Positions 1 to 6,593 of a stretch of DNA of 23,468 nucleotides are shown here, one piece after another. Made by a program: the position numbers and the translations under genes. The stretch is from Arthrobacter sp. (lineage in GTDB: Bacteria; Actinomycetota; Actinomycetes; Actinomycetales; Micrococcaceae): contig JASLBS010000168.1 of assembly GCA_030146405.1 (NCBI GenBank), positions 1 to 23,468 on the forward strand. Reading direction: 5' to 3'. Position 1 is the stretch's first letter, and every line of letters begins with the position of its first letter. The notes beneath the pieces were generated by a model. It worked only from the letters and a program-made list of their open reading frames with translations, did not search any database and was not told the DNA's origin.

Positions 1-163
1 GGCTCGTTCGATTCACCAGGGGAGCGCCAGCTGTCTTCTCGAGGGCCGCGATGCTGTGGGAGATCGAGGACTGATCAACACCGAGCTCATGGGCTGCCGC
101 CCCGAACCCGTCATGCTCCACCACCGACAAGAGCACCATCAATTGCTTCAAGGTCACGCCCAT
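1..163 (-). CDS. LysR-family transcriptional regulator, N-terminus only (partial)
   Basis: This is the first 54 codons of a LysR-type regulator; the rest lies beyond the left edge. The reading frame opens MGVTLKQLMVLLSVVEHDGF and continues through a winged helix-turn-helix with the family pattern (AAAHELGVDQSSISHSIAAL, then EKTAGAPLVNRT). The start is supported by GAGGTGA five bases before ATG. LysR proteins bind DNA as tetramers and usually control a divergent neighbour in response to a small ligand. The EamA exporter starts about 100 bases away in the opposite direction, so it is the obvious candidate target, but this is inferred from layout. The ligand-binding domain is not visible, so the effector cannot be guessed. 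Confidence 0.85.
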   Translation of the reverse strand, partial: MGVTLKQLMVLLSVVEHDGFGAAAHELGVDQSSISHSIAALEKTAGAPLVNRTS

Positions 164-264
164 GACTTCACCTCATGTCTCGATGGTACAGATGCATTAG
201 ACTCATCATCTCTCACAAAGCCAAGCTGGGGGTACAAAGAACGGCGCGACCGAGGAGAGCGATC
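164..264. promoter_or_regulatory. Divergent promoter region between LysR regulator and EamA exporter
   Basis: This 101-base gap separates the divergent starts of the regulator and the exporter, so it must hold both promoters and probably the LysR operator. It is less GC-rich than the flanks around 185-235. A GAGGAG ribosome binding site at 252-257 serves the exporter. I could not identify a convincing T-N11-A LysR box. Confidence 0.5.
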
Positions 265-1227
265 TTGTCAGGCGAAACTGTGACACCAGGGAAGACTTCA
301 CTGTCGATCGGGCTGCAGTACGTGGCCGCGGCGATCGTGTGGGGAGCAAGTTTCCTCTTCATCAAGGTCGCCGTCGAAGGACTCTCACCCGCGCAGGTCG
401 TCCTCGGGCGCCTCGTGGGAGGCGCGGTACTGCTGGCTCTGATCATGATCCTCACCCGGCGTCGCTGGCCCACGGGTGTCAGGACCTGGCTGCACCTGTT
501 CGCGATCGGAATCCTGATGTGTGTGGCCCCGTTCCTGCTCTTTTCCTGGGCTGCCCAATACCTGCCTTCCGGGCTCTCGAGCATTTTCAACGCGACCACA
601 CCGATCGCGACAATGCTCATTGCCCTCGCTGTGCTCCCCGAAGAACGCCTCACCAGGATCAAGACGACGGCGATGCTCGTGGCCGCCGGAGGCATTGTCC
701 TCGTCCTCGGACCGTGGCGATTCATCACCGAGATCCAGGACGCGAGCCTCCTCGCGCAGGCAGCCTGCCTAGCAGCGACAACCTGTTATGGCCTCGGCTT
801 CACCTACACGCGCAGGTTCTTCCGATCCCACCACTACGATTCCACCACTGTCGCTGCCAGTCAGATTGGCGCAGGAGCCCTCGTCATCGTGGCCCTCGCA
901 CCCTTCATCGGCCGCGACCCTATCAGCCTTTCGCCCGCGATTGTGGGCAGCATTCTCCTACTGGGGGCGGTCGGGACCGGTCTCGCGTACATCTGGTACA
1001 CCAATGTCATCAACGCCTGGGGAGCGACCGTCGCATCCACCGTCACCTACCTCACACCCGTCGTCGGTGTGGTCCTCGGGGTCCTCGTTTTGGACGAACG
1101 TGTCCAATGGAATCAGCTCGTCGGCGGGATCATTGTGATCCTTGCCGTACTCGTGAGCCAGGGAAAACTCACACACCGCCGGGCGCCAGCTCATCGTGGT
1201 AATTCACCCACAGGTGGACGGCTTTAA
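265..1227 (+). CDS. EamA/DMT-superfamily transporter
   Basis: About 320 residues with the ten-helix pattern of drug/metabolite transporters, made of two EamA repeats. The first repeat begins at LQYVAAAIVWGASFLFIK; the second ends with LTPVVGVVLGVLVLDERVQW, a typical helix 9-10 signature. Such proteins move metabolites or drugs across the inner membrane, usually outward; the substrate cannot be read from sequence. The frame is open from 175, but I place the start at TTG 265 because GAGGAG sits seven bases before it; GTG 280 is an alternative. The last eight residues (NSPTGGRL) and the TAA are contributed by a repeat element also present near 3100, so the original C-terminus may have been replaced. 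It diverges from a LysR regulator. Confidence 0.88.
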   Translation: MSGETVTPGKTSLSIGLQYVAAAIVWGASFLFIKVAVEGLSPAQVVLGRLVGGAVLLALIMILTRRRWPTGVRTWLHLFAIGILMCVAPFLLFSWAAQYLPSGLSSIFNATTPIATMLIALAVLPEERLTRIKTTAMLVAAGGIVLVLGPWRFITEIQDASLLAQAACLAATTCYGLGFTYTRRFFRSHHYDSTTVAASQIGAGALVIVALAPFIGRDPISLSPAIVGSILLLGAVGTGLAYIWYTNVINAWGATVASTVTYLTPVVGVVLGVLVLDERVQWNQLVGGIIVILAVLVSQGKLTHRRAPAHRGNSPTGGRL

Positions 1228-1260
1228 GCTCCACCTTCGGGCTCCAACCGCCCATAGGGG
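1204..1260. repeat. Structured repeat, copy A
   Basis: A 57-base element beginning TCACCCACAGGTGGACGG. It is about 88% identical, with six substitutions and one indel, to copy B at 3101-3158, in the same orientation. The sequence can fold: GTGGACGG pairs with CCGCCCAT around an inner CC/TTCGGG hairpin. The outer stem is kept in copy B despite base changes, with one G-C and one G-U position swapped between copies. It contains the stop codon of the EamA gene. It may be a mobile-element end, a non-autonomous repeat or an IS-associated RNA; I cannot name the family. Confidence 0.65.
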
Positions 1261-1658
1261 AAGACCGATACGGTGGCCACTGTCAGCTTCGATTCATTGC
1301 CCCCGTTGCCCCCATTAGTCCTATTGGTCCCAGGAGGGCCAGCTCATCTGGTACGGCACCACGACGGCAGGAGGCTGTGCACATCCACCGTCCGCTCCAC
1401 GTGAGCTAGCCGGTGTCGGTGACATCGGTGGGTGTGTGCAGGCGGTTCCTCTGGTTCCTGCTGTCCACCTGGGTGCGGGACAAGCAGCGGAGCGTGGGGA
1501 GCTTGTGCCGTGCATCTGACGCTCCTATAACTGTCAGTCAGTAAGAGTCGGTAGCTTGTTGTTCGCTTAGGTGGTGGTGGAACGTACGGGCTTAAGGGTG
1601 TTCCCTGAAGGAGGAGATGGGCTGAGGGTCTTGTGATCGTCGGGTCAGACTGGTGGGC
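1261..1658. other. Intergenic stretch without a supported gene
   Basis: About 400 bases between repeat copy A and the membrane protein gene. There is a short TTGCCCCC duplication near 1297-1312. A 64-codon minus-strand frame (1321-1515) is listed separately with low confidence. A GGAGG at 1610-1614 precedes an ATG that closes after two codons. I see no clear hairpin terminator or RNA gene. Confidence 0.5.
1321..1515 (-). CDS. Doubtful small ORF, 64 aa
   Basis: A minus-strand frame of 64 codons, rich in Pro, Ala and Ser and ending VVVPYQMSWPSWDQ. The only support is a good ribosome binding site, AGGAG six to seven bases before ATG, and a TTATAG-like -10 string just upstream. I recognise no domain. 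The composition is typical of antisense or non-coding GC-rich DNA, and the plus strand also has a long open stretch here. It could be a degraded C-terminal fragment of a lost gene. Treat as unproven. Confidence 0.2.
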   Translation of the reverse strand: MHGTSSPRSAACPAPRWTAGTRGTACTHPPMSPTPASSRGADGGCAQPPAVVVPYQMSWPSWDQ

Positions 1659-2294
1659 ATGTCGGACTCATCCATGACGCCCGGACCGCGATCGCTGGGC
1701 TACTGGTTGGACGCCGGGCATCCCGAGCCTTCCGACGCGATGTCGGAGCAGACCGTGTTGCAGTCCATGGCGTTCCGCTGGGTTGTCCGGCGCATACGGA
1801 TGATCAGCTTCTGGGCCGTGGCTGCGGCTTTCGCTGCGATGTCCGTGGTCACTTCCTTCGTTGGAAATGGTATTTCCCCTGGACCGTGGGCAGTACTTGC
1901 TGCCTGTTACGCCGTTGTCGGCATCGCTTGCACGGTGTATCACCGTATGAGGCCGGTTCCGCCCTCGTGGATCTTCGATCGGCGCATCTGGATCTCTACT
2001 ACGCGCAGGGGGATAGTGGCGGCTGTAGTGATGAGCTCTGTCATGCTCCTGGTGTGGATACTGCCTCTCCTGAATGGTGGTGCTGATACCAACCGGTGGG
2101 GGTTGAGCATTGCCGGCGTGGGCGTGGTCGCGCTCTCGACGGTGTTCATCGTGCAGGGTTGGCACTACCAGCATGCTTCCCGACTGTTCCGGCACCACAT
2201 CGAGAAGAATGAACGGGCTCGTACCGTTCTGGAGGACATGGTGTTGAACCCTCCTGTCTCCGCCCGGACCGCGGAGCGGTTCGGTCCGCTGTGA
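1659..2294 (+). CDS. Orphan membrane protein, four predicted helices
   Basis: About 211 residues that I do not recognise. A soluble N-terminus of some 45 residues carries the phrase LGYWLDAGHPEPSDAMSEQT. It is followed by four hydrophobic segments, starting roughly at ISFWAVAAAFAAM, WAVLAACYAVVGIAC, GIVAAVVMSSVMLLVWIL and WGLSIAGVGVVALSTVF. A charged C-terminal tail (about 50 residues, YQHASRLFRHHIEKNERART) is presumably cytoplasmic. ATG 1659 is preceded only by a weak GGTGGG; GTG 1653 is in frame two codons earlier. GC content and codon choice are more relaxed than in the genes after 3363, which fits an accessory gene. It lies between the two repeat copies and next to a resolvase remnant. 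No function can be assigned. Confidence 0.6.
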   Translation: MSDSSMTPGPRSLGYWLDAGHPEPSDAMSEQTVLQSMAFRWVVRRIRMISFWAVAAAFAAMSVVTSFVGNGISPGPWAVLAACYAVVGIACTVYHRMRPVPPSWIFDRRIWISTTRRGIVAAVVMSSVMLLVWILPLLNGGADTNRWGLSIAGVGVVALSTVFIVQGWHYQHASRLFRHHIEKNERARTVLEDMVLNPPVSARTAERFGPL

Positions 2295-2410
2295 CGAGGA
2301 TGTTGTGGTGCGGTACGCAGGGTGACGGGAAGTAACGGCGCTAGAACCACAGAGTCCTCACCTACCGGGCAGCTGATAATTCGTTGCCGGCAGCGGTTGC
2401 GAATGTACCG

Positions 2411-2590
2411 TAGCGGCCCGGTCGGAAGGCCGGCCGCCAGGAAGTGACCATTTCCCGAGCCAAGGTCAAACGAGCACACGACCTCAAAGGCCAGGTCCGT
2501 GCACCAGCCGACATCGGCAGAATCATCGGTGTCAGCCGGGCAACGGTCTACCGCTACCTCAGCCTCGGACGAATCGGATTGCTACCGTAA
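2411..2590 (+). pseudogene. Serine resolvase/invertase C-terminal remnant
   Basis: The frame ending at TAA 2588-2590 encodes RPGRKAGRQEVTISRAKVKR, then further residues, then ADIGRIIGVSRATVYRYLSL. This matches the GRKGGRP linker and C-terminal HTH (IARxxGVSRATxYRYL) of serine recombinases. The catalytic domain is gone. The same frame upstream reads AAVANVP and then hits TAG at 2411, close to the usual LAAARARGRKGGRP segment, so the stop probably arose by decay. From GTG 2444 a 48-residue HTH peptide could still be made, but no good ribosome binding site precedes it. It marks a past recombination or transposon event in this islet. Confidence 0.72.
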
Positions 2591-2626
2591 GCACCCGAAG
2601 TAAGTTCCGATGCTGATGGAGGCGTT

Positions 2627-3046
2627 GTGCTGATCGACCTTGAACTGAACGACCCGCGCTGGGAGAGCGCACTGCCTGTGCTGCGCGAGCTGCGACCTCA
2701 CCTGACCCAGGAGTTGCTCGAGCAGGTCCTTCGCGAAGGATCAGGGCAAGGTTTACAGTTCACTGCCCTGTTCGAGGACGACCGTTGTATGGCGGTCGCT
2801 GGTTGGCGGGTTATCGCGAACACGAGTGCGATCCGTAAGCTCTACGTTGATGACCTCTCAACAGCTGCCGCTGAACGCTCATCAGGGCATGGGAAAACGC
2901 TCCTGACGAAGCTCATCGAACGCGGGCAGGAACTGGGATGTACGTCGATCGACCTGGATTCGGGTGTTCAGCGATACGAAGCGCACCGCTTCTACCTGAG
3001 AGAGCGAATGAACATCACGTCCCACCACTTCAGCCGAAATATCTAA
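2627..3046 (+). CDS. GNAT-family N-acetyltransferase
   Basis: A 139-residue protein with the GNAT fold: ALFEDDRCMAVAGWRV forms the central strands, IRKLYVDDLSTAAAERSSGHGKTLL the acetyl-CoA binding loop and helix (degenerate R/Q-x-x-G-x-G/A, here RSSGHGK), and CTSIDLDSGVQRYEAHRFYL the C-terminal strand and helix typical of small acetyltransferases. It would transfer an acetyl group from acetyl-CoA to an amine; the substrate is unknown. GTG 2627 is chosen because GGAGG lies four bases upstream. It follows the resolvase remnant and precedes repeat copy B, so it may be cargo of a small mobile islet. Family assignment is firm; role is not. Confidence 0.82.
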   Translation: MLIDLELNDPRWESALPVLRELRPHLTQELLEQVLREGSGQGLQFTALFEDDRCMAVAGWRVIANTSAIRKLYVDDLSTAAAERSSGHGKTLLTKLIERGQELGCTSIDLDSGVQRYEAHRFYLRERMNITSHHFSRNI

Positions 3047-3362
3047 CCGCACCGAGCACAGCACGTAGAAGAATCTCCCTACGTCGCCCTCGGCGGTAGC
3101 TCACCCACAAGTGGACGGCTTTGAGCTCCACCCTTCGGGCTCCATCCGCTCACAGGTGGATGACCACGCATCGGACCCCTAAGTCTTGGACAACGACTCG
3201 TTGCTCATTGTCGTTCATGGCGGCGCACTTCCCCCGGCACCACCCAAGGGTTGGCCCTGTTCCGTCGGGGACGAGGGAGGGAGCTCGCCAGCAGACACAA
3301 AGTAACGGGGGAAGGGTCTACTGCTGGTCACCAAGGGCTCCGACTCCACTCGCCTGCAGGAC
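3047..3362. other. Intergenic stretch holding repeat copy B
   Basis: About 316 bases between the GNAT gene and the HIT gene's stop codon. It holds repeat copy B (3101-3158) and a short perfect dyad CAACGA-C-TCGTTG near 3189-3201. I find no convincing gene on either strand; the open frames here lack ribosome binding sites and family features. Base composition rises to the core level near 3340, so the boundary of the accessory segment probably falls here. Confidence 0.5.
3101..3158. repeat. Structured repeat, copy B
   Basis: The second copy of the element at 1204-1260, same orientation, starting TCACCCACAAGTGGACGG. The inner loop gains a C to give a CCC-TTC-GGG hairpin, and GAG/CTC can close around it. 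The outer stem GTGGACGG with CCGCTCAC survives by exchange of G-C and G-U pairs relative to copy A. This pattern suggests selection on structure, but two copies are too few to prove it. Confidence 0.65.
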
Positions 3363-3839
3363 CTACCGGACCGGGAGCGCCGCCCTCAACTCGGCCGCCT
3401 TCCGCGCCCGGATGTCGGGGTCCACGATCGGCCGCTTCGGCGTGAAGTAGAAGCCGTCGTCGAACCAGCGGGGCAGGACGTGCTGGTGGTAGTGCCACAC
3501 GTGCTGGCTGCCGGCCGGCTCGTTGTGCTGCCGGGTGGAGACGCCGTCGGGCTCCCAGGCCCGCTTGATCGCGATGGCGATGTCCCGGGTCAGGGTCATG
3601 ATGCGGGCCGCGGCGTCGTCGGGGAGTTCGTACAGTAACTCCACGTGGCTCCGGGGCGTGATGAGCACATGGCCGGGATTCGGCTCGAAGCCGTGGGAGG
3701 CGATGAACGCCAGTGCCAGGTCGTCGGAGTAGATGACGTCCCCCGGGCGGCAAAGGTTCTTCGGGTTGCTGAAGTCCCCCTGCGCCAGATCGCAGAACGG
3801 ACACCGGTACCCCTCGGGGGCATGGTGGGTGAACTCCAT
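3363..3839 (-). CDS. HIT-family (histidine triad) nucleotide hydrolase
   Basis: A 158-residue protein with the triad QHVWHYHQHVLP (H116, H118, H120), the nucleophile and phosphate-binding loop of HIT hydrolases and transferases. GHVLITPRSHV near residues 57-66 is the conserved strand of the family. An N-terminal Cys-x2-Cys (C13, C16, in CPFCDL) may help bind zinc as in other HIT proteins. The family cleaves phosphoramidate or phosphoanhydride bonds of nucleotides such as AMP-lysine or ApnA; the substrate here is unknown. The frame is open upstream, but ATG 3839 is preferred because it overlaps the stop of the SUKH gene as TGATG, indicating translational coupling. Confidence 0.88.
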   Translation of the reverse strand: MEFTHHAPEGYRCPFCDLAQGDFSNPKNLCRPGDVIYSDDLALAFIASHGFEPNPGHVLITPRSHVELLYELPDDAAARIMTLTRDIAIAIKRAWEPDGVSTRQHNEPAGSQHVWHYHQHVLPRWFDDGFYFTPKRPIVDPDIRARKAAELRAALPVR

Positions 3840-4264
3840 CAGTTCTCCTCGTCCTCCTCGAAGATCCACTCGAAGAGGTCCAGCACGTACTCGGTGAACG
3901 TTCCTTCCTCGCTCTGCCACTCACCGCGTGCGTTGTTGCGCCGCCAGACGATCGGATCGGGGACGTCCAGCTGACCGGCGCGGATGCCCCAGGTGTACTG
4001 CTCGTCCTCGTCCTCGAGGAACAGCAGGAAACCGTCCTCGATCTCGAGCTCGTCGGGATCCCAGAAGAAGTGGAACGCCTCCATGATGTCCTCGGTGGCC
4101 CCGACGGCACGGTAGAACTCATGCAGGGCCAGGGGCAGCTCGAAGTTCTTGCCCTCGAGCATCTCGGCGAGTTCGGCCTCGGACAGGCCGTCCTCCTCGA
4201 CCCACTCGTCCTCGAAGTAATGCGGTACCAGGGCGCGGAATTTGTCGGAAAAGAGCTCAGTCAC
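3839..4264 (-). CDS. SMI1/KNR4 (SUKH) domain protein
   Basis: A 141-residue, strongly acidic protein. LALHEFYRAVGATEDIMEAF and WDPDELEIEDGFLLFLEDED fit the SUKH fold: an N-terminal helix contacting a hydrophobic pocket, then strands with acidic turns. QYTWGIRAGQLDVPDPIVWR is also typical. SUKH proteins are best known as immunity proteins against secreted toxins, but standalone members exist whose role is unknown. No toxin gene is adjacent. Start is GTG 4264 with GGAG six bases upstream. Its stop overlaps the start of the HIT gene by one base, so the two proteins are probably made together. The C-terminus ends in an acidic run (FEEDEEN). Confidence 0.8.
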   Translation of the reverse strand: MTELFSDKFRALVPHYFEDEWVEEDGLSEAELAEMLEGKNFELPLALHEFYRAVGATEDIMEAFHFFWDPDELEIEDGFLLFLEDEDEQYTWGIRAGQLDVPDPIVWRRNNARGEWQSEEGTFTEYVLDLFEWIFEEDEEN

Positions 4265-4302
4265 AGGTACTCCAGGAGTGGTGGTGGGGATGATCCCATC
4301 CT

Positions 4303-4326
4303 AGCTGCCGGGCCCTGCCCGCAGCT
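4303..4326 (-). terminator. Hairpin after TRIC channel gene
   Basis: AGCTGC-c-GGGC, loop CCT, GCCC-GCAGCT: ten base pairs with one bulge, beginning at the stop codon of the minus-strand TRIC gene. There is no U-tract, as is common in actinobacteria. It would separate TRIC transcription from the SUKH-HIT pair. Confidence 0.5.
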
Positions 4327-4961
4327 CACCTCCGCGCACGCCACGTTCGTGCTGCCAGCGGCGCGCGCCAGCCGTAACGCCAGGCGAGCACGCGGAGGGA
4401 GAAGACGAGCGACGCCGCCAGCATCCCCGTGACCAGCGTGAAGGTACCCGTCAGGTACAGTCCGGTGACGACCGCGGCGCCGAGCATCGCGGGGAGCGCG
4501 TAGATGTCCCGGGGATCGAACAGTTGCGGGATCTCGTTCGCGACGACGTCGCGCAGCAGCCCTCCGCCCACGGCGGTGGTCACACCGAGCAGGGCGGAGG
4601 AGACCGGACCGAGCCCGGCCTCGAGCGCCTTGATGGTGCCGGTGATGCAGAACAGGGCGAGCCCGCCGGCGTCGAAGACCACGAGTAGGCGCTTCACCCG
4701 TTCCATCCCGGAGAAGACGAAGTAGACCAGGACGGTGGCGAGGAGCGGCGGTACGAGGTACACGGGATCGGTGAAGGCCGCAGGTGGCCCGCCGATGATG
4801 AGGTCCCGGACCACGCCGCCGCCGAGGGAGGCGAGGGACGCCAGGAGGAGCGACCCGACGAGGTCGAAACCCTTGCGCGCTGCCAGGAGGGACCCGGACA
4901 CGGCGAAGAAGAACACGCCGAGAAGATCCGCGGCGAGGCCTATGGAGGAGGGGGCGTCCAT
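4326..4961 (-). CDS. TRIC cation channel family protein (UPF0126)
   Basis: A 211-residue membrane protein with two homologous halves of the UPF0126/TRIC fold. The paired signatures are GGGVVRDLIIGGPP (residues 47-60) and GGGLLRDVVANEIP (132-145), each at the kinked pore helix. Seven hydrophobic segments are visible, beginning ADLLGVFFFAVSGSLLAARK. Bacterial TRIC proteins form trimeric monovalent-cation channels; physiological roles are poorly known, and some relatives have been linked to glycine movement. ATG 4961 opens the first helix directly. The gene is divergent from the alpha/beta hydrolase across a 127-base gap. Confidence 0.9.
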   Translation of the reverse strand: MDAPSSIGLAADLLGVFFFAVSGSLLAARKGFDLVGSLLLASLASLGGGVVRDLIIGGPPAAFTDPVYLVPPLLATVLVYFVFSGMERVKRLLVVFDAGGLALFCITGTIKALEAGLGPVSSALLGVTTAVGGGLLRDVVANEIPQLFDPRDIYALPAMLGAAVVTGLYLTGTFTLVTGMLAASLVFSLRVLAWRYGWRAPLAARTWRARR

Positions 4962-5088
4962 CTGTTCCTTCGGTGGACCGGAGCGGGAGGTAGGCCCTCA
5001 CCGTAGCTTCGTCAACCGGACACGGGAGGGTCCTGACCAGCATGACAGAACCCGTACCTCCACCAGGTGTCCGCACTAGGCTGGGCCC

Positions 5089-6057
5089 ATGACGAGCGGA
5101 CCTGCAGCAGAACCCGAGGAGGCCCCACCGAGCGCGGCGGACGGCTCCCTGCCGATGCGCATCGCGTCCCGGCTGATCAGCCTGTTACCCACCAAGAGGA
5201 ACCTGAACGGTACCGACTGGGTGAACGCGAAGTACCCGGGCCGGACGTATCCGACCATGGCCGCCATTCCCTGGACGTTCAAGCAGACGCACACCATCCA
5301 GGAGAAGCTGATCGACGGTGTCCGGACCATCACGGTCAGGCCGCTGCTCGGCTCCACCCGCTCGCACATCATCTACACGCACGGCGGCATCTACATCAAC
5401 GAGCTGGCGCGCCCGCACTGGTGGATCATCGCGGAGCTCACCAAGCGGACCGGGGCCGCGGTGACGGTGCCGCTCTACCGGCTGGCCCCGGAGAGCACGT
5501 ACCGGGAGGCCTTCCCCTACCTGGTATCCGTGTACCGGGACGTCCTGCGGACCGCAAACCCGGGGGACGTGACACTGATGGGTGATTCTGCGGGAGGAGC
5601 TTTGGCTATCGCCCAGCCCTGGGCCTTCCGGAACGCGGACCTGCCTGCGCCCGGCCGCGTGGTGGCGTTCTCGCCATGGCTCGATGTCACGGCCACCAAC
5701 CCCGAGATCCCCCTGTACGACGCCGTGGATCCGATGCTCTCCGTGGCAGGCGGCGTGCAGGCGGGCCTGTGGTGGGCCGGTGGCGATGACCCGAGGAACC
5801 CCCTGGTGAGTCCCGCCTGCGCCCCCGAGGACCTGCTGTCCACGGTGCCGGTCACGCGCATCTATCAGGGCACCAGGGATGTCTGCATGGCAGATGCGAA
5901 GGTCTTCCGCGACCGGGCGGTCGCAGCCGGCGCTCCGGTGACCATGAAGGTCTACCCGGGGGGTTTCCATGTGTTCCCGGCCTTTCCCCGGTTGCCCGAG
6001 TCACGCGCCGTGTTCACCGACATCGAGAAGTTTCTCGGGCGGCCGGCACTGCCCTAG
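5089..6057 (+). CDS. HSL-type alpha/beta hydrolase (esterase)
   Basis: A 322-residue hydrolase of the hormone-sensitive-lipase type. The oxyanion motif reads YTHGGIYIN (H98-G-G, with Ile in place of the third Gly). The nucleophile elbow is GDSAGG (S167), the acid is likely D264 in GTRDVCMAD, and the base is H294 in GGFHVF. YRLAPESTYREAFPYL is the classic segment between strands. It should cleave short- to medium-chain esters or acetylated small molecules in the cytoplasm; there is no signal peptide. ATG 5089 is the first Met. It stands alone, divergent from TRIC and convergent with the anti-sigma gene, so context gives no substrate. Confidence 0.87.
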   Translation: MTSGPAAEPEEAPPSAADGSLPMRIASRLISLLPTKRNLNGTDWVNAKYPGRTYPTMAAIPWTFKQTHTIQEKLIDGVRTITVRPLLGSTRSHIIYTHGGIYINELARPHWWIIAELTKRTGAAVTVPLYRLAPESTYREAFPYLVSVYRDVLRTANPGDVTLMGDSAGGALAIAQPWAFRNADLPAPGRVVAFSPWLDVTATNPEIPLYDAVDPMLSVAGGVQAGLWWAGGDDPRNPLVSPACAPEDLLSTVPVTRIYQGTRDVCMADAKVFRDRAVAAGAPVTMKVYPGGFHVFPAFPRLPESRAVFTDIEKFLGRPALP

Positions 6058-6070
6058 CGGGCCGGTTGCA

Positions 6071-6100
6071 CTGCCGGTGGCGACCCTGCCGGTGGCGACC
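6071..6100. repeat. Perfect tandem duplication, 2 x 15 bp
   Basis: CTGCCGGTGGCGACC occurs twice head to tail with no mismatch, 13 bases after the hydrolase stop codon and before the convergent rsbW-like stop. It is non-coding and looks like a recent slippage event. Confidence 0.85.
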
Positions 6101-6131
6101 TGCGGCGGACGGACGTCGTCAGTGCTCCGGA

Positions 6132-6593
6132 TCAGTTCTCCGGGTCGGAGTCCCGGGACAGGACCCAGATGTTCGTGGTGCCCTGCCGTTCCACCGTGAC
6201 GGTGCTGACGAGCGCCCGGATCATCGAGAGGCCTCGGCCGGACTCGCTGAAGTTCTCCCGCAGGGCAGGATCGCCGACCGGCGCATCCTCGGGCGTGTTG
6301 AAGTCCTGCAGGTGATCCAGCGGAGCAGCGCCGATCTCGCTGATCACGGCGCGGAGCCGTCCCGGCGTCACCGAGAGTTCCACGCCGAGCAGGAGTGCCG
6401 ACTCCGCGGCGGGCACCCCGTGCTGGACGACGTTGCTCGCCGCTTCGACCACTGCCGTGGTGAACGCCATTTGGTCCAGAGGGGGTACGAAGCCCGCGTC
6501 GACCCACAGCTCATCGAGGATGATGTGCAGGTTCTCGATGGACTGCTCGGTGGCAGGTTCCTCTAGGGAGCGCTGCACCAGGATCTCAGTCAT
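6132..6593 (-). CDS. RsbW-like anti-sigma factor / serine kinase (HATPase_c_2)
   Basis: A 153-residue GHKL ATPase of the RsbW/SpoIIAB group. The N-box is FTTAVVEAASNVVQHG (E50, N54), and the glycine-rich lid is SESGRGLSMIRAL (residues 116-128). Such proteins bind a sigma factor or another partner and phosphorylate their STAS antagonist. The conserved Asp of the D-x-G adenine motif appears to be Glu (SEIGAAP, E86), an unusual exchange. Its start overlaps the end of the STAS gene by eight bases, so the pair is co-translated and likely made in a fixed ratio. No sigma factor is adjacent, so the final target is unknown. Confidence 0.85.
   Translation of the reverse strand: MTEILVQRSLEEPATEQSIENLHIILDELWVDAGFVPPLDQMAFTTAVVEAASNVVQHGVPAAESALLLGVELSVTPGRLRAVISEIGAAPLDHLQDFNTPEDAPVGDPALRENFSESGRGLSMIRALVSTVTVERQGTTNIWVLSRDSDPEN

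Noticed and set aside
3121..3450. 109-codon plus-strand frame next to repeat copy B
   Set aside because: No ribosome binding site or protein-like composition, and it overlaps the HIT gene.
4261..5076. 271-codon minus frame across the TRIC gene
   Set aside because: Arg/Pro-rich frame-shifted shadow; the TRIC frame shows paired family motifs and helices.
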